This document shows, in pieces, positions 53,954 through 62,553 of a stretch of 64,000 bases of DNA. Where the stretch lies: the NCBI RefSeq assembly GCF_004341035.1, contig NZ_SLXK01000003.1, forward strand, positions 62,001-126,000, written 5' to 3'. Origin of the DNA: Scopulibacillus darangshiensis. Lineage in GTDB: Bacteria > Bacillota > Bacilli > Bacillales > Sporolactobacillaceae. Positions within the stretch are counted from its first letter, which is position 1. Every line of letters starts with the position of its first letter. Made by a program: the position numbers and the translations under genes. The notes beneath the pieces were generated by a model that saw only the letters and a list, made by a program, of their open reading frames with translations, searched no databases and had not been told where the DNA came from.

Positions 53954-53974
53954 TTGATAACGATTATCATTATT
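53954..53974. promoter_or_regulatory. Fur-like box upstream of the DoxX gene
   Basis: TTGATAACGATTATCATTA agrees closely with the Fur/PerR-type inverted repeat (TGATAAT-n-ATTATCA). It lies about 25 bases upstream of the DoxX start. Confidence 0.68.
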
Positions 53975-54089
53975 AATTAAAATATTGTAAATGTCAATAC
54001 CCTTAAAAAGAAAAACAAAACTTGATTTTGTCTTAAAATAAGATAATAATTTAAGGAAATACTTACAAACAAAAAGGAGAATGATGGCT

Positions 54090-54356
54090 ATGGCGGAAAA
54101 GACATTTAAAGTCGTCGATGAAACTGGGATTCACGCGAGACCGGCAACCCTGCTCGTTAGTGAGGCAAGCAAGTTCCAGGCTGATATTCAACTCGAATAT
54201 AACGGCCGCAAAGCAAATTTAAAATCAATAATGGGCGTTATGGCAATGGGTGTTCGCCAAGGTGCAGACATCAAGATTATCACTGAAGGCAGTGATGCGG
54301 AAGAAGCGCTTGAAGCGATCGATTCGAAACTTAGGAGCACAGGACTCGCTGAATAA
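54090..54356 (+). CDS. ptsH: Phosphocarrier protein HPr
   Basis: An 88-residue HPr if the ATG at 54090 is used, the same length and start as B. subtilis HPr ([20 protein letters not shown]). His15 is the EI phosphorylation site; Ser46 in LKSIMGV is the HPr-kinase site, so it can serve in catabolite control. The strong AAGGAG also allows ATGs at 54081 and 54084. It is monocistronic with its own terminator and is not next to ptsI, which is unusual. A Crh-like paralogue would lack His15, so Crh is excluded. Confidence 0.92.
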   Translation: MAEKTFKVVDETGIHARPATLLVSEASKFQADIQLEYNGRKANLKSIMGVMAMGVRQGADIKIITEGSDAEEALEAIDSKLRSTGLAE

Positions 54357-54374
54357 AAATATGGCACACAAAAA

Positions 54375-54410
54375 ACAGAACGGCGGATAGATAGCGTTCT
54401 GTTTTTTTTG
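54375..54410 (+). terminator. Terminator of the HPr gene
   Basis: ACAGAACG and CGTTCTGT pair around 12 bases and are followed by a run of eight T residues in total; a strong intrinsic terminator. Confidence 0.92.
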
Positions 54411-54501
54411 TTATTTGTGCAATTATGGAAATAAAAACGGATAACTGGTCTGGAAGAACAAATGGATAAAAAGAGGAGAGGAAACGTCTTCGTAAAAGGG
54501 C

Positions 54502-54606
54502 GATGAAAGACAAAACGCACCCGGAAATTGTGGGAAATGTCTTTCATGAAGGCGATGAAAGACAAAACGTGTTCGGAAATCGCGGGAAATGTCCTTCATG
54601 AGGGTG
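54502..54606. repeat. Two 52-bp tandem repeat units related to 41163-41430
   Basis: GATGAAAGACAAAACG begins at 54502 and 54554, a 52-base period. The unit junction forms CTTTCAT-7 bases-ATGAAAG. The rest of the 54411-54721 gap holds no gene. Confidence 0.8.
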
Positions 54607-54721
54607 GCTTTTTTTTGGTTATTCGTCACCCTTTCCTTACTGTTCACTTTTCCTATATGATGAGAATACTAACTAGATTTTCATTCGGCCTTTATTTTAT
54701 GACTCGGGTGGTTTTATATTT

Positions 54722-56101
54722 ATGACTCAGACACTGAAAAAACCTTGGCTGCTTATCGTGACGGTAGCTCTTGGAACACTTTTGAATCCGCTGAATTCAT
54801 CAATGATTGCAGTAGCTTTGACAAGAATGCAAGAGGATTTTAATTTGGATTTTACTGACTTATCCTGGCTGATCTCCACATTTTATTTGGCGAGCGCGGT
54901 TGCACAACCCGTCATGGGGAAGCTAGGCGATATGTTTGGCTATAAGCGTCTATTCCTAATGGGATTAATTCTCGTTGCTGCAGCATCAGTCTTTGCCCCT
55001 ATGTCGCCAAGCTACGGATTGCTGCTTGTCTTTCGAATGCTACAAGCTGTAGGAAGCTCGGCCCTTTTTCCAAGCGGTATGGCGATGATCCGAGCAAGTA
55101 TTACAAAGCATCAGGCGAAGGCGCTTTCGGTGCTGGCTGTTTTTTCATCAACATCGGCTGCTTTTGGTCCGTCAATTGGCGGCTTCTTAATCCACTCTTG
55201 GGATTGGCAAGCGATCTTTTTTATCAACTTTCCGTTTATTATTGCATCGTTTTTGTTATCCATTTTTGTTTTGCCAGGTGGTCGAAGGGTTCATATAGAG
55301 CTGAAAAGAATCGACTTCGGAGGCATCGCTTTATTCATTGTCAGCATTGTGATGATTCTGTTGTTCTTGCTTTCATTTTCGGGACATATCCGCTGGTGGA
55401 CGCTTCTTGTCGCGATTGTCGCCGTCATTTGCTTTTATTTTTATGAAAAGAGGCGGAAGGAGCCTTTTATTGACCTTTCTTCATTAAAAGCGAACGTTAA
55501 CGTCTCGTTTATCTATTTGCAATTTATCCTGGTAAACTTAATTTTTTACACGATTTTCTTTGGGATCCCCACCTTCCTTCAGCAAGCTCAGCATTATAAT
55601 GAAAGGGATACAGGGCTAATTATGCTTGCGGTTGCGGGATTTGGCGTCGTGATTTCACCAGCAGCCGGCCAGTGGATCGACAGGAGCGGTTCAAAACCGC
55701 CGCTTTTGGTCGGAGCTGTCACCATTTTAGCTGGGACGGCCATGCTTCTGACTGTTCATGATGACACATCGATTTGGTGGATGATTGTTGTTTTATCTGT
55801 CTTTGGCATCAGTAATGGCTTTAACAACATATCCATGCAGACAGCGCTCTACTCTTTTGTTAAGGCTGAAGAAACCGGTTCGGCTTCGGGGCTGTTTATG
55901 ACGAGCCGTTATATGGGGACCATCCTTTCCTCGAGCTTAATTGGCATCTTTTTTAGTGAGAAAATTAACAGCAGTCATTTGCATATCATCGCTTATATCT
56001 GCCTAGCCGCAAGTTTGTTGATTTTAATTCTCACCATTAGGATGCCCGGAACCCATCGGCAAAGGGTGATAAAGGGGAGGGCACCCCGTAGGAATAATTG
56101 A
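54722..56101 (+). CDS. MFS drug exporter, DHA2 (14-TM, EmrB/QacA-like)
   Basis: A 459-residue protein with about 14 hydrophobic segments and the DHA2 features: LNPLNSSMIAVAL in TM1, GKLGDMFGYKRLFLMG as motif A, and SSTSAAFGPSIGGFL as motif C. It ends in a basic tail. The ribosome site is poor (GGGTGG at distance), so the start or expression level is uncertain. It is probably a proton antiporter for drugs or other toxic compounds; the substrate is unknown. Confidence 0.83.
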   Translation: MTQTLKKPWLLIVTVALGTLLNPLNSSMIAVALTRMQEDFNLDFTDLSWLISTFYLASAVAQPVMGKLGDMFGYKRLFLMGLILVAAASVFAPMSPSYGLLLVFRMLQAVGSSALFPSGMAMIRASITKHQAKALSVLAVFSSTSAAFGPSIGGFLIHSWDWQAIFFINFPFIIASFLLSIFVLPGGRRVHIELKRIDFGGIALFIVSIVMILLFLLSFSGHIRWWTLLVAIVAVICFYFYEKRRKEPFIDLSSLKANVNVSFIYLQFILVNLIFYTIFFGIPTFLQQAQHYNERDTGLIMLAVAGFGVVISPAAGQWIDRSGSKPPLLVGAVTILAGTAMLLTVHDDTSIWWMIVVLSVFGISNGFNNISMQTALYSFVKAEETGSASGLFMTSRYMGTILSSSLIGIFFSEKINSSHLHIIAYICLAASLLILILTIRMPGTHRQRVIKGRAPRRNN

Positions 56102-56201
56102 GTTAATCAAGAAAACCTGTTATGATGTAAGAAGCATTTATTGTTTAAAATTGTAAAAGAATGCTAGAAGAAATACTTATTAACAACAGGAGGTGGCTGC
56201 C

Positions 56202-56495
56202 ATGCTTGAAGCGCTGTTTAACATACCAAATGATCCCGCATTTTACACCTTGACATTGACGTTGTTTTTCAGCTTGTCATTAAGCGTGACATGGACCTTT
56301 CTGTTCAAATATTATGATTCAGATTCCCTGAGGCATCCTAAGTTTGTTGATGCAAAATATAGTGCCAGACTGGACGCGCAAAATCACATCGCCACAAATA
56401 ACTCGGTCCGGGATTGGATTTCGCAATATATAAAAAGAAAGGTAAGTCCTGGCGACGATTCGGACGATCATCATTTCCTCCTCAATATCTCATAA
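56202..56495 (+). CDS. Small single-TM protein, hypothetical
   Basis: A 97-residue protein; the ATG at 56202 is 7 bases after AGGAGGTG. One hydrophobic segment (FYTLTLTLFFSLSLSVTWTFLFKYY) is followed by a polar, His/Asp-rich C-terminal half. It is 30 bases upstream of the YidC-like gene and probably on the same transcript. Not recognised. Confidence 0.6.
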   Translation: MLEALFNIPNDPAFYTLTLTLFFSLSLSVTWTFLFKYYDSDSLRHPKFVDAKYSARLDAQNHIATNNSVRDWISQYIKRKVSPGDDSDDHHFLLNIS

Positions 56496-56525
56496 AATGC
56501 AAACATTATTTTGAGGAGGACGATT

Positions 56526-57215
56526 ATGATAGGTTTTTTCCATCACTATTTTGTTGAACCCTTTGCAAGTCTGATTCACCTTACCGCATCATTCTTTGAT
56601 GGCAGCTATGGTATGGCAATTATTATCATCACGCTGGTGATTCGCCTGATCCTTTCACCATTTATGCTGAAGCAATATAAGAATCAACAGCAGATGAGAG
56701 TGAAGATGGACCTCATCAAGCCGGAAATGGATGAGATTAAGAAACGCATGAAGGAAGAAAAGGATCCCGCGGTTCAAAGGAAAATGCAACAAGAAATGCT
56801 TGAGCTTTATAAGAAGCACAATATGAGTCCGTTATCTTTCGGTTGCCTGCCGATCTTGATTCAAATGCCGATACTCATGGGCTTCTATTACGCCATTCGT
56901 GGGTCTAAGGAGATAGCGTCCCATACATTCCTATGGTTTAATTTGGGACATCCCAATATTATTTTGGCGATTGTGGCAGGTATTATATACTATCTGCAAT
57001 TTAAAGTGCAGCAGTCTAATATGCCCAAAGCACAGGCACAATCGATGAAATGGATGGGCTTGATTTCACCGATCATGATTTTGTTTGTATCTATTAATGC
57101 GCCTGCTGCCCTGCCGTTATATTGGTCTGTTGGCGGCCTGTTCCTGATTGGACAAACACTCTTTGCTAAGGCATATTTGACCAAAAAGGAACCTGAAAAA
57201 GCGATTCAAACATAA
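56526..57215 (+). CDS. Short YidC/OxaI-type membrane protein insertase
   Basis: A 229-residue YidC-family protein. The conserved core is present: GMAIIIITLVIRLILSPFMLKQYKNQQQM with the hydrophilic-groove Arg, the cytoplasmic helical hairpin (about 55-95), and NMSPLSFGCLPILIQMPILMGFYYAI. It lacks the N-terminal lipoprotein signal and lipobox found in SpoIIIJ and YqjG, starting directly at the first conserved region. The ATG at 56526 follows GAGGAGG. It is probably a third, specialised paralogue; the function may be linked to the small membrane protein upstream. Confidence 0.83.
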   Translation: MIGFFHHYFVEPFASLIHLTASFFDGSYGMAIIIITLVIRLILSPFMLKQYKNQQQMRVKMDLIKPEMDEIKKRMKEEKDPAVQRKMQQEMLELYKKHNMSPLSFGCLPILIQMPILMGFYYAIRGSKEIASHTFLWFNLGHPNIILAIVAGIIYYLQFKVQQSNMPKAQAQSMKWMGLISPIMILFVSINAPAALPLYWSVGGLFLIGQTLFAKAYLTKKEPEKAIQT

Positions 57216-57270
57216 AGAAAACTTGGCTTATCGCCAAGCTTTAATGGCGAAAGCCTTAGTTGCCCTTATA
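57214..57270. repeat. Interspersed structured repeat, copy 3 (opposite orientation)
   Basis: The reverse complement (ATAAGGGCAACTAAGG...GCCAAGTTTTCTTT) matches the second half of copy 2 at 57359-57459. An extra pair of inverted arms, TATACTTTA (57267-57275) and TAAAGTATA (57311-57319), lies next to it. Confidence 0.6.
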
Positions 57271-57326
57271 CTTTATTCCGCTTTTTTGCTTTAGCGAACT
57301 TAAACATTCTTAAAGTATAAAGAAAG

Positions 57327-57365
57327 ACCCAGAAGCCGGGGGAGAACCCGCTTCTGGGTTTTTTT
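57327..57365. terminator. Strong terminator after the YidC-like gene
   Basis: ACCCAGAAGC and GCTTCTGGGT pair around a G/C-rich loop and are followed by seven T residues; A-rich bases upstream may serve the convergent gene as well. Confidence 0.85.
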
Positions 57366-57459
57366 AGTTAATCAGAAAGTATAACTTTCTGACGCACATA
57401 AGGGCAACTAAGCCTTTGGCTACGCCTATTAAAGGCTTGCCAATCGGCAAGTTTTCTTT
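57359..57459. repeat. Interspersed structured repeat, copy 2
   Basis: It shares TTTTTTAGTTAATCAGAAAG, the ATA-centred inverted repeat, GACGCACATAAG and the closing GCCAATCGGC...GTTTTCTTT with 4457-4600, but has a shorter middle. Confidence 0.7.
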
Positions 57460-57473
57460 AGGTTAGGCAACCA

Positions 57474-59366
57474 TTAAAGGCTTTTCAGCAGCAGTTTCTT
57501 CAACAATGGTGTGATATAGCTAGGGATATCCGCGATGGTTGGGATCACCAGGCTTTGATTTCCATAAATCGTGGCCATTGTTTCTTTCTCTCTCTCCTGC
57601 GGCTCGCCATTTGATAAAAAGACACCGATCACTTCAATGCCTCTTCTTCTTGCCTCAATGACCGCTTCATGTGTATCGACTATACCGTTTTCGCTGTATG
57701 AAAAGGCTGAAGGTTCACCATCGGTAAAAATAAGCAGAACCTTGCGCTTTTCCTGCCTTCGGACTAGTGCCCTGACAGCAAGCCTAATGGCAAATCCGTC
57801 ACGGTTATCTTCCTCCGGTTCCAGTTGCATCATGTGTGGCCCTTGTCCTGGAATCAGGGAACGATCATAGCTGATGACTTGGTAAAATGTGTTGGGTTGT
57901 TCTTGATCATCGGCAGACAGGGCATCCTCCCAAAATCCTGTAACAGAATGGGGAATATTGAGAGATCGGAGTGTCTCATGAAACAATGTCAGACCGGCTT
58001 TTGTTTCATCCATTTTATCAAACATTGATGCCGAACAATCGACAAGCAGGGAAAAGGCGGCATCCCATTGATTCGATTCCTCCTCCTTTTTATAAAAAAG
58101 GCGGGGGTTGTCATCCGTAAGAACTCTCAGCAATTTTTTATTTAAGCGGCCAAAATGCAGATCTGTCCTCGGGGCGGTGTGCTTTTGCTCAATCGCTTTC
58201 TTGATTGACTGCTGTAGCGGCTTTTGGACAGGTAAAATGTCTGCTTTGATGGCCTTATAGACATCAATTTCTTCAGGAGTGGGTTTCCTCCGTGGTTTCA
58301 TAATGGCTTTTGCACGGCGGTTTGCGTCACCCAAGCTTTGGGATGATGATAATTTGGCAATGGGTTTGTCACCGCTATCCAACCCTTCCTGATCATCATA
58401 ATTCTTCCCGTCGGAATCACGGGATGCCCCTTGTACACCCGCAAAAGCTTGATCACCGGAATCTCCTTGTCTTTCCCCTTCACCGATCAAATCTGTTTTC
58501 GTCCCTTCATCAAGGTCGAACTGCAGCATACTGTCACCTTCTTGCTCCTGTTCTTGCTGCCATGTTGGCATTTTTTCCTCATGCGCATCCTTTTCTTCTT
58601 TGTCTTCCGTTTCTTTAGACGTTGTACTCGCCAGTTCATTTTTCTTCTGACTAGGAGATTTGTCATCAGCTTGATTATGACTTTCTTCATGCATTGTAAA
58701 GTAGGATGCTGTCATATCGCCAAAGTCATCTGAAAGCTCTTCACAAAAGAACTGCACAGCTTTTTCAACCGCTTTTGTGTCAGGGAGTTCCCGGCAATGA
58801 AGGGCGACTTCCCTCATAGCTGGCTTGTACTTTGCGATTGCTCCGGGCAGGATCGTGGGTTTTTCTATCAGCTGAAGATAGAACGCGCAAAACAAAACAT
58901 CAAGCCATTCTTTGCGTTCCTTATGATAGTTATAGCGCTCACGGAACCTTCTTTGGAATAAATCACGTCTAGCCTGAAAAGCATGGATCATGCCTGGGCG
59001 TTTCGCAAGAGCAGCTTCCTCAATTCTAATATCTTCTAAAAGACAGAACAGCTGCTTCCTAAAAGAGGGGGTGACCATTTGTTTTAGCTTATCAAAATAA
59101 TCATTCACAATATGATAATCGGTAAAATGGGCATTTCCGAAAGCACGCAAATAAATATCACTTTTCATGCCATCTATTGAATGATTGTCAAGAAGGCGTG
59201 TCCAATAATGACTGACTGTAACAAGGTCCTGATCCTTTTTATAGTAGGAATGGAACGCAAAATCGACTTCCAAGCTACTGGAATGAGCTAGAGTTTTGGC
59301 CAAGTCGGTCAATTTTATTTTCAAAAAAGGATCGACGCGTTTTTCCATAAAATCAAGGAATTTCAT
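57474..59366 (-). CDS. NorD/CobT-like VWA-domain protein (YojO-like)
   Basis: A 630-residue cytoplasmic protein. The N-terminal 210 residues are helical, a highly charged, probably disordered stretch follows (about 215-340), and the C-terminal 200 residues form a von Willebrand A domain with the MIDAS motif DCSAS and a later FTDGEPS. Such proteins work with a MoxR-type ATPase, encoded 40 bases upstream on the same strand. B. subtilis has the pair as yojO-yojN. Partner NorD proteins activate nitric oxide reductase in other bacteria; no nor gene is seen here, so the client is unknown. Confidence 0.84.
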   Translation of the reverse strand: MKFLDFMEKRVDPFLKIKLTDLAKTLAHSSSLEVDFAFHSYYKKDQDLVTVSHYWTRLLDNHSIDGMKSDIYLRAFGNAHFTDYHIVNDYFDKLKQMVTPSFRKQLFCLLEDIRIEEAALAKRPGMIHAFQARRDLFQRRFRERYNYHKERKEWLDVLFCAFYLQLIEKPTILPGAIAKYKPAMREVALHCRELPDTKAVEKAVQFFCEELSDDFGDMTASYFTMHEESHNQADDKSPSQKKNELASTTSKETEDKEEKDAHEEKMPTWQQEQEQEGDSMLQFDLDEGTKTDLIGEGERQGDSGDQAFAGVQGASRDSDGKNYDDQEGLDSGDKPIAKLSSSQSLGDANRRAKAIMKPRRKPTPEEIDVYKAIKADILPVQKPLQQSIKKAIEQKHTAPRTDLHFGRLNKKLLRVLTDDNPRLFYKKEEESNQWDAAFSLLVDCSASMFDKMDETKAGLTLFHETLRSLNIPHSVTGFWEDALSADDQEQPNTFYQVISYDRSLIPGQGPHMMQLEPEEDNRDGFAIRLAVRALVRRQEKRKVLLIFTDGEPSAFSYSENGIVDTHEAVIEARRRGIEVIGVFLSNGEPQEREKETMATIYGNQSLVIPTIADIPSYITPLLKKLLLKSL

Positions 59367-59406
59367 TCGGTTTCATCCTTTAAACGATTCTGGGGATGAG
59401 ACATCC

Positions 59407-60315
59407 TCATCGCCCAAATATCGTTTCACTAATATTGGCAACTGCCGCTTTTTCCCGGGTCTCATCCAATTTATCAACAATCGCCCGGCGGATCGCCCGC
59501 TGCGGCGGCATGTAGACAGATAAATCGCAAGCATCCAATAGAGATCGGGTTGAGGCGCCTTCCTCAGAAATTTGTCCTTCTTTTACCTTTGATGTCAAAT
59601 CATGGCTGAGCGCCACAAATTGAGCAAGAAGGTCCTCTTCATCAAGCAGGGATTGGGATTTTAGCATCATCTTAAGGGCATCACCCTGCAGATATGGGAC
59701 GTCAATCACAACAAAGCGATTTTTCAATGCCTCGTTCAACGGAGTGGTGCCGACATAACCTTCATTAATCGCCGCGATCACACCAAAATCGTTTTCCGCC
59801 CTTACCGTTTCACCCGTAAAAGGGTTTAAAACCATTCTTCTGTAATCAAGTGCCCCATTTAGAATGGGCAGTGTTTCGGCCTTGGCCATATTGATTTCGT
59901 CAATATAGAGAAGGTGTCCCTTCTTCATTGCCAGCTCTACCGGTCCTGAGACGAAGGTGATATGTGCTTTGCCTTCTTCATCGTAAGTCAGCGTTTTATA
60001 GCCCAAAAGCGCTTCAGCATCCAAATCAACAGAGCAGTTGATAGAATGCATCGGCTGATGAAAAAGATAGGATAAATGTTCAGCTAATTTGGTTTTGCCT
60101 GAACCGGTGGGTCCCTTCAAAAGCACGTTTTTCCCTAAGGAAAGGGCGATGGCAGCATCTGTTATAATTTTTTCGTCCGGTGCGGTGTAGCCTTTATTGC
60201 CAATGAGACCAAGGTCTTCAGCACCTGTTTTTTTTCGGTTCTCTTCATTTATACTAAATACCCGGTCTTTGATTACTGAGGGTAAATCATGTAAATCCAT
60301 TTGTTGGTCAAGCAT
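59407..60315 (-). CDS. MoxR/NorQ-type AAA+ ATPase (YojN-like)
   Basis: A 302-residue AAA+ ATPase with Walker A GPTGSGKT (near 77-84), Walker B LLYIDEINMA, and the C-terminal lid domain. The ATG at 60315 has GGAGG 7 bases upstream; the longer frame from 60342 would begin before it. It forms an operon with the VWA-domain gene. Such pairs act as chaperones that insert cofactors or remodel a client enzyme. Confidence 0.88.
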   Translation of the reverse strand: MLDQQMDLHDLPSVIKDRVFSINEENRKKTGAEDLGLIGNKGYTAPDEKIITDAAIALSLGKNVLLKGPTGSGKTKLAEHLSYLFHQPMHSINCSVDLDAEALLGYKTLTYDEEGKAHITFVSGPVELAMKKGHLLYIDEINMAKAETLPILNGALDYRRMVLNPFTGETVRAENDFGVIAAINEGYVGTTPLNEALKNRFVVIDVPYLQGDALKMMLKSQSLLDEEDLLAQFVALSHDLTSKVKEGQISEEGASTRSLLDACDLSVYMPPQRAIRRAIVDKLDETREKAAVANISETIFGR

Positions 60316-60395
60316 GGTGAATCCTCCATTTCCATGTTCCAAAAGTCAATCATATCATACTATAAGTGAATGGTTGGATGCCATTTATCAAAATT

Positions 60396-61256
60396 TCAAC
60401 CTGTTGCCACAAGAATGACACCAATGACCATTAAACTAGCAAAAAGAATTTGCTTTTTGCCTGCACTTTCTTTAAGGAAGACCACCCCGAATATGACACC
60501 TATTAATATACTAACCTCTCTGATAGGAGCGATATGACTGACCGGTGCTATCGCAAGCGCTGTTAAAACGAGTATGTAGGCTAAGGAACTTAATGTCCCG
60601 ACACCAAGTGCGTGCCACCTATAATGATGCCACACAGCCTTTATCTTATCTCTTTGCAATAATGCTGAAGGGGTTAGAAGAATGAATTGTCCAAGGGTAT
60701 TGAAATAATCGTAAATGAGCGGTGCGATGAGAAGGGTGCTGACGGCGTATTTGTCCCAAACTGTATACATTCCGATAAACAGACTGACTAATAAGCCATA
60801 GGCCACACCTGTAAGGTTGGCATGGCCTTTTATCACATTCATGCCTCCGGAAATCAAAAACACGGAGAGCACGATGATGACAGTGCCTGATAAAACAACC
60901 AGCGAAGGCCGTTCATTGTAAAAAATAACAGCCAAACCCGTGGCGATCATCGGTCCGACGCCTCTTGCTATAGGATAGACAACTGAAAAGTCACTTTTAG
61001 CATACCCTTTTTGCAAGGTTAAAAAATAGAAAATGTGAATGATCGTTCCGATGGTAACAAAAAGCCAGTCAATTGTACTGAAATGAGGCTTAGTCCATAT
61101 AACTAAGCCAATGGCAAGGGGGGTGTAAATGACCGTGCCCATCAAAGTCAGCAGCCAAATAAAGATATGACCGCCGCCCGCTTTCTTGGAAATGAGATTC
61201 CATGTTGCGTGAATAATTGACGAAAGCAGGACCAATACCAAAGCTAACGTGTCCAC
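60396..61256 (-). CDS. EamA/DMT-family transporter
   Basis: A 10-TM transporter of about 286 residues made of two EamA repeats (LVLLSSIIHATWNLISKKAG at the start; GVAYGLLVSLFIGMYTVWDKYAV in the middle). The GTG at 61256 follows AGGATGTGA; the GTG at 61265 lies inside that site. The substrate is unknown; family members export amino acids, sugars or other metabolites. Confidence 0.82.
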   Translation of the reverse strand: MDTLALVLVLLSSIIHATWNLISKKAGGGHIFIWLLTLMGTVIYTPLAIGLVIWTKPHFSTIDWLFVTIGTIIHIFYFLTLQKGYAKSDFSVVYPIARGVGPMIATGLAVIFYNERPSLVVLSGTVIIVLSVFLISGGMNVIKGHANLTGVAYGLLVSLFIGMYTVWDKYAVSTLLIAPLIYDYFNTLGQFILLTPSALLQRDKIKAVWHHYRWHALGVGTLSSLAYILVLTALAIAPVSHIAPIREVSILIGVIFGVVFLKESAGKKQILFASLMVIGVILVATG

Positions 61257-61294
61257 GAGTGTCACATCCTAACTTCTAAAATGCGATTTTGGGA

Positions 61295-62110
61295 TTATAT
61301 ATTTAATTGATATGTTGCGCCGAAGACCTCTATTATTTGCTTTTGGCCATTCCCTGAAACAGCGGCTAAAAAGGGACGCTCCCCTCGTGTATGCAAGACA
61401 TCTTTAACCACTCCGGGACCGATTGGCGTGCAAAATATAAGGCGGGTCCCTTCCAGATCGACCTCGGCACATTCAGCTTGGAGCAGGGTGTTTTTACATT
61501 TTTGGGTGACACGTAAATCAAACCAGTTTTCCCAGTTCGATAAGGTCTTCTCCAAATCATGAACAGCGACAGCCACCCTTTCCAGTGATGCCCTTTGGGC
61601 AGCATGTTGCTTAAGTATGCCCTGGCATTTAAGAGCTGCTCTGCGGTCTTGATCAGACTGCTGCCAATCAATGATAAATGGCAAGTTGTATCGGTCTGGG
61701 GATGCCGGATCTTCGATGAAAAGCATCGTCCATTCTAAGAGTGTCCCATCACTTTTCTTACGGCTGCCAGCGACAGGTCCATGACATACGAGACCCCTGC
61801 TTTTAAGTTCAGCTGCTGTTTTTGCCATATTATTGGTCCTTAATGCGATCCGGTAAAAGCCTTCCCCTGACGCTTGTTCGGCCACCAGTTGCTGGATAAG
61901 GGTGTTATCCTGAACACTGCCCGCAATGTCCTTGTTATCGAAACCAATCCATTCAATATAGGACAAATCAAAATGGCAGATGCCGTTGTATGTCCCCCAA
62001 TTAGGATGGCGGCCGCCGTTCAACGCATGGAAACCGAGCGCTTGCAGTTTTTGTACTGCTTTTTCCGGCCTTTCAGTCATATGGACAAGGTGGTCAAATG
62101 ATAATGTCAT
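61295..62110 (-). CDS. VOC-superfamily (glyoxalase-like) protein
   Basis: A 271-residue protein with an N-terminal glyoxalase-type fold (FDHLVHMTERPEKAVQKLQALGF, then GGRHPNWGTYNGICHFDLSYIEWIG), typical of Glyoxalase_3/DUF-type VOC proteins, and a second, weaker VOC half. The His and Glu positions fit metal binding. AGGAGG precedes the ATG. No substrate can be named. Confidence 0.78.
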   Translation of the reverse strand: MTLSFDHLVHMTERPEKAVQKLQALGFHALNGGRHPNWGTYNGICHFDLSYIEWIGFDNKDIAGSVQDNTLIQQLVAEQASGEGFYRIALRTNNMAKTAAELKSRGLVCHGPVAGSRKKSDGTLLEWTMLFIEDPASPDRYNLPFIIDWQQSDQDRRAALKCQGILKQHAAQRASLERVAVAVHDLEKTLSNWENWFDLRVTQKCKNTLLQAECAEVDLEGTRLIFCTPIGPGVVKDVLHTRGERPFLAAVSGNGQKQIIEVFGATYQLNI

Positions 62111-62214
62111 GTCAATTCCTCCTTTTTCGTGCCTGGCACTAAAAAAAAAGATTGCTCACTAAAGTGTTGTAACCTATAATAAGTATAGTAGTTTAGTAGA
62201 TATAATGAAATAAT

Positions 62215-62405
62215 GATTTGAGAACAGGCTCAGCAAAGTAATATTTGCTGATTAAAAGGGAAGCCCGGTGAAAGTCCGGCACGGTCCCGCCACTGTAAAT
62301 GCGAGCAACCTACCAAAAAGCGTCACTGTCATTTTTTTAAATGTATGGGAAGGCGTAGGAAGTGATGACCATGAGTCAGGAGACCTGCCTGTTCGAAAAC
62401 GCCAA
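62215..62405 (+). ncRNA. Cobalamin riboswitch
   Basis: The AdoCbl-class core is clear: GGGAAGCCCGGTGAAAGTCC, then GGCACGGTCCCGCCACTGTA, and near the 3' side GAGTCAGGAGACCTGCCTGT. It lies in front of the corrinoid-binding lipoprotein and cbiB genes and ends before a terminator at 62485-62509, so it probably turns the operon off when cobalamin is abundant. The 5' limit is approximate. Confidence 0.95.
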
Positions 62406-62484
62406 AAACCTACGAGGATAGGAAGGTGGTACAGCGGACGGATATTACTGGAAAGGACCCAGTATTTACATTTGCGCAGGCCAG

Positions 62485-62509
62485 CATCTCCTATAAGGGG
62501 ATGTTTTTT
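62485..62509 (+). terminator. Riboswitch expression-platform terminator
   Basis: CATCTCC pairs with GGGGATG around TATAA and is followed by six T residues, 45 bases before the next gene start. Confidence 0.85.
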
Positions 62510-62553
62510 AATTTGCAAAATTTTAACATATATTCATAATGAGGAGCTATCAC

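Noticed and set aside
54090-54356. Crh (regulatory HPr paralogue)
   Set aside because: His15 is present in GIHARPA, which Crh lacks.
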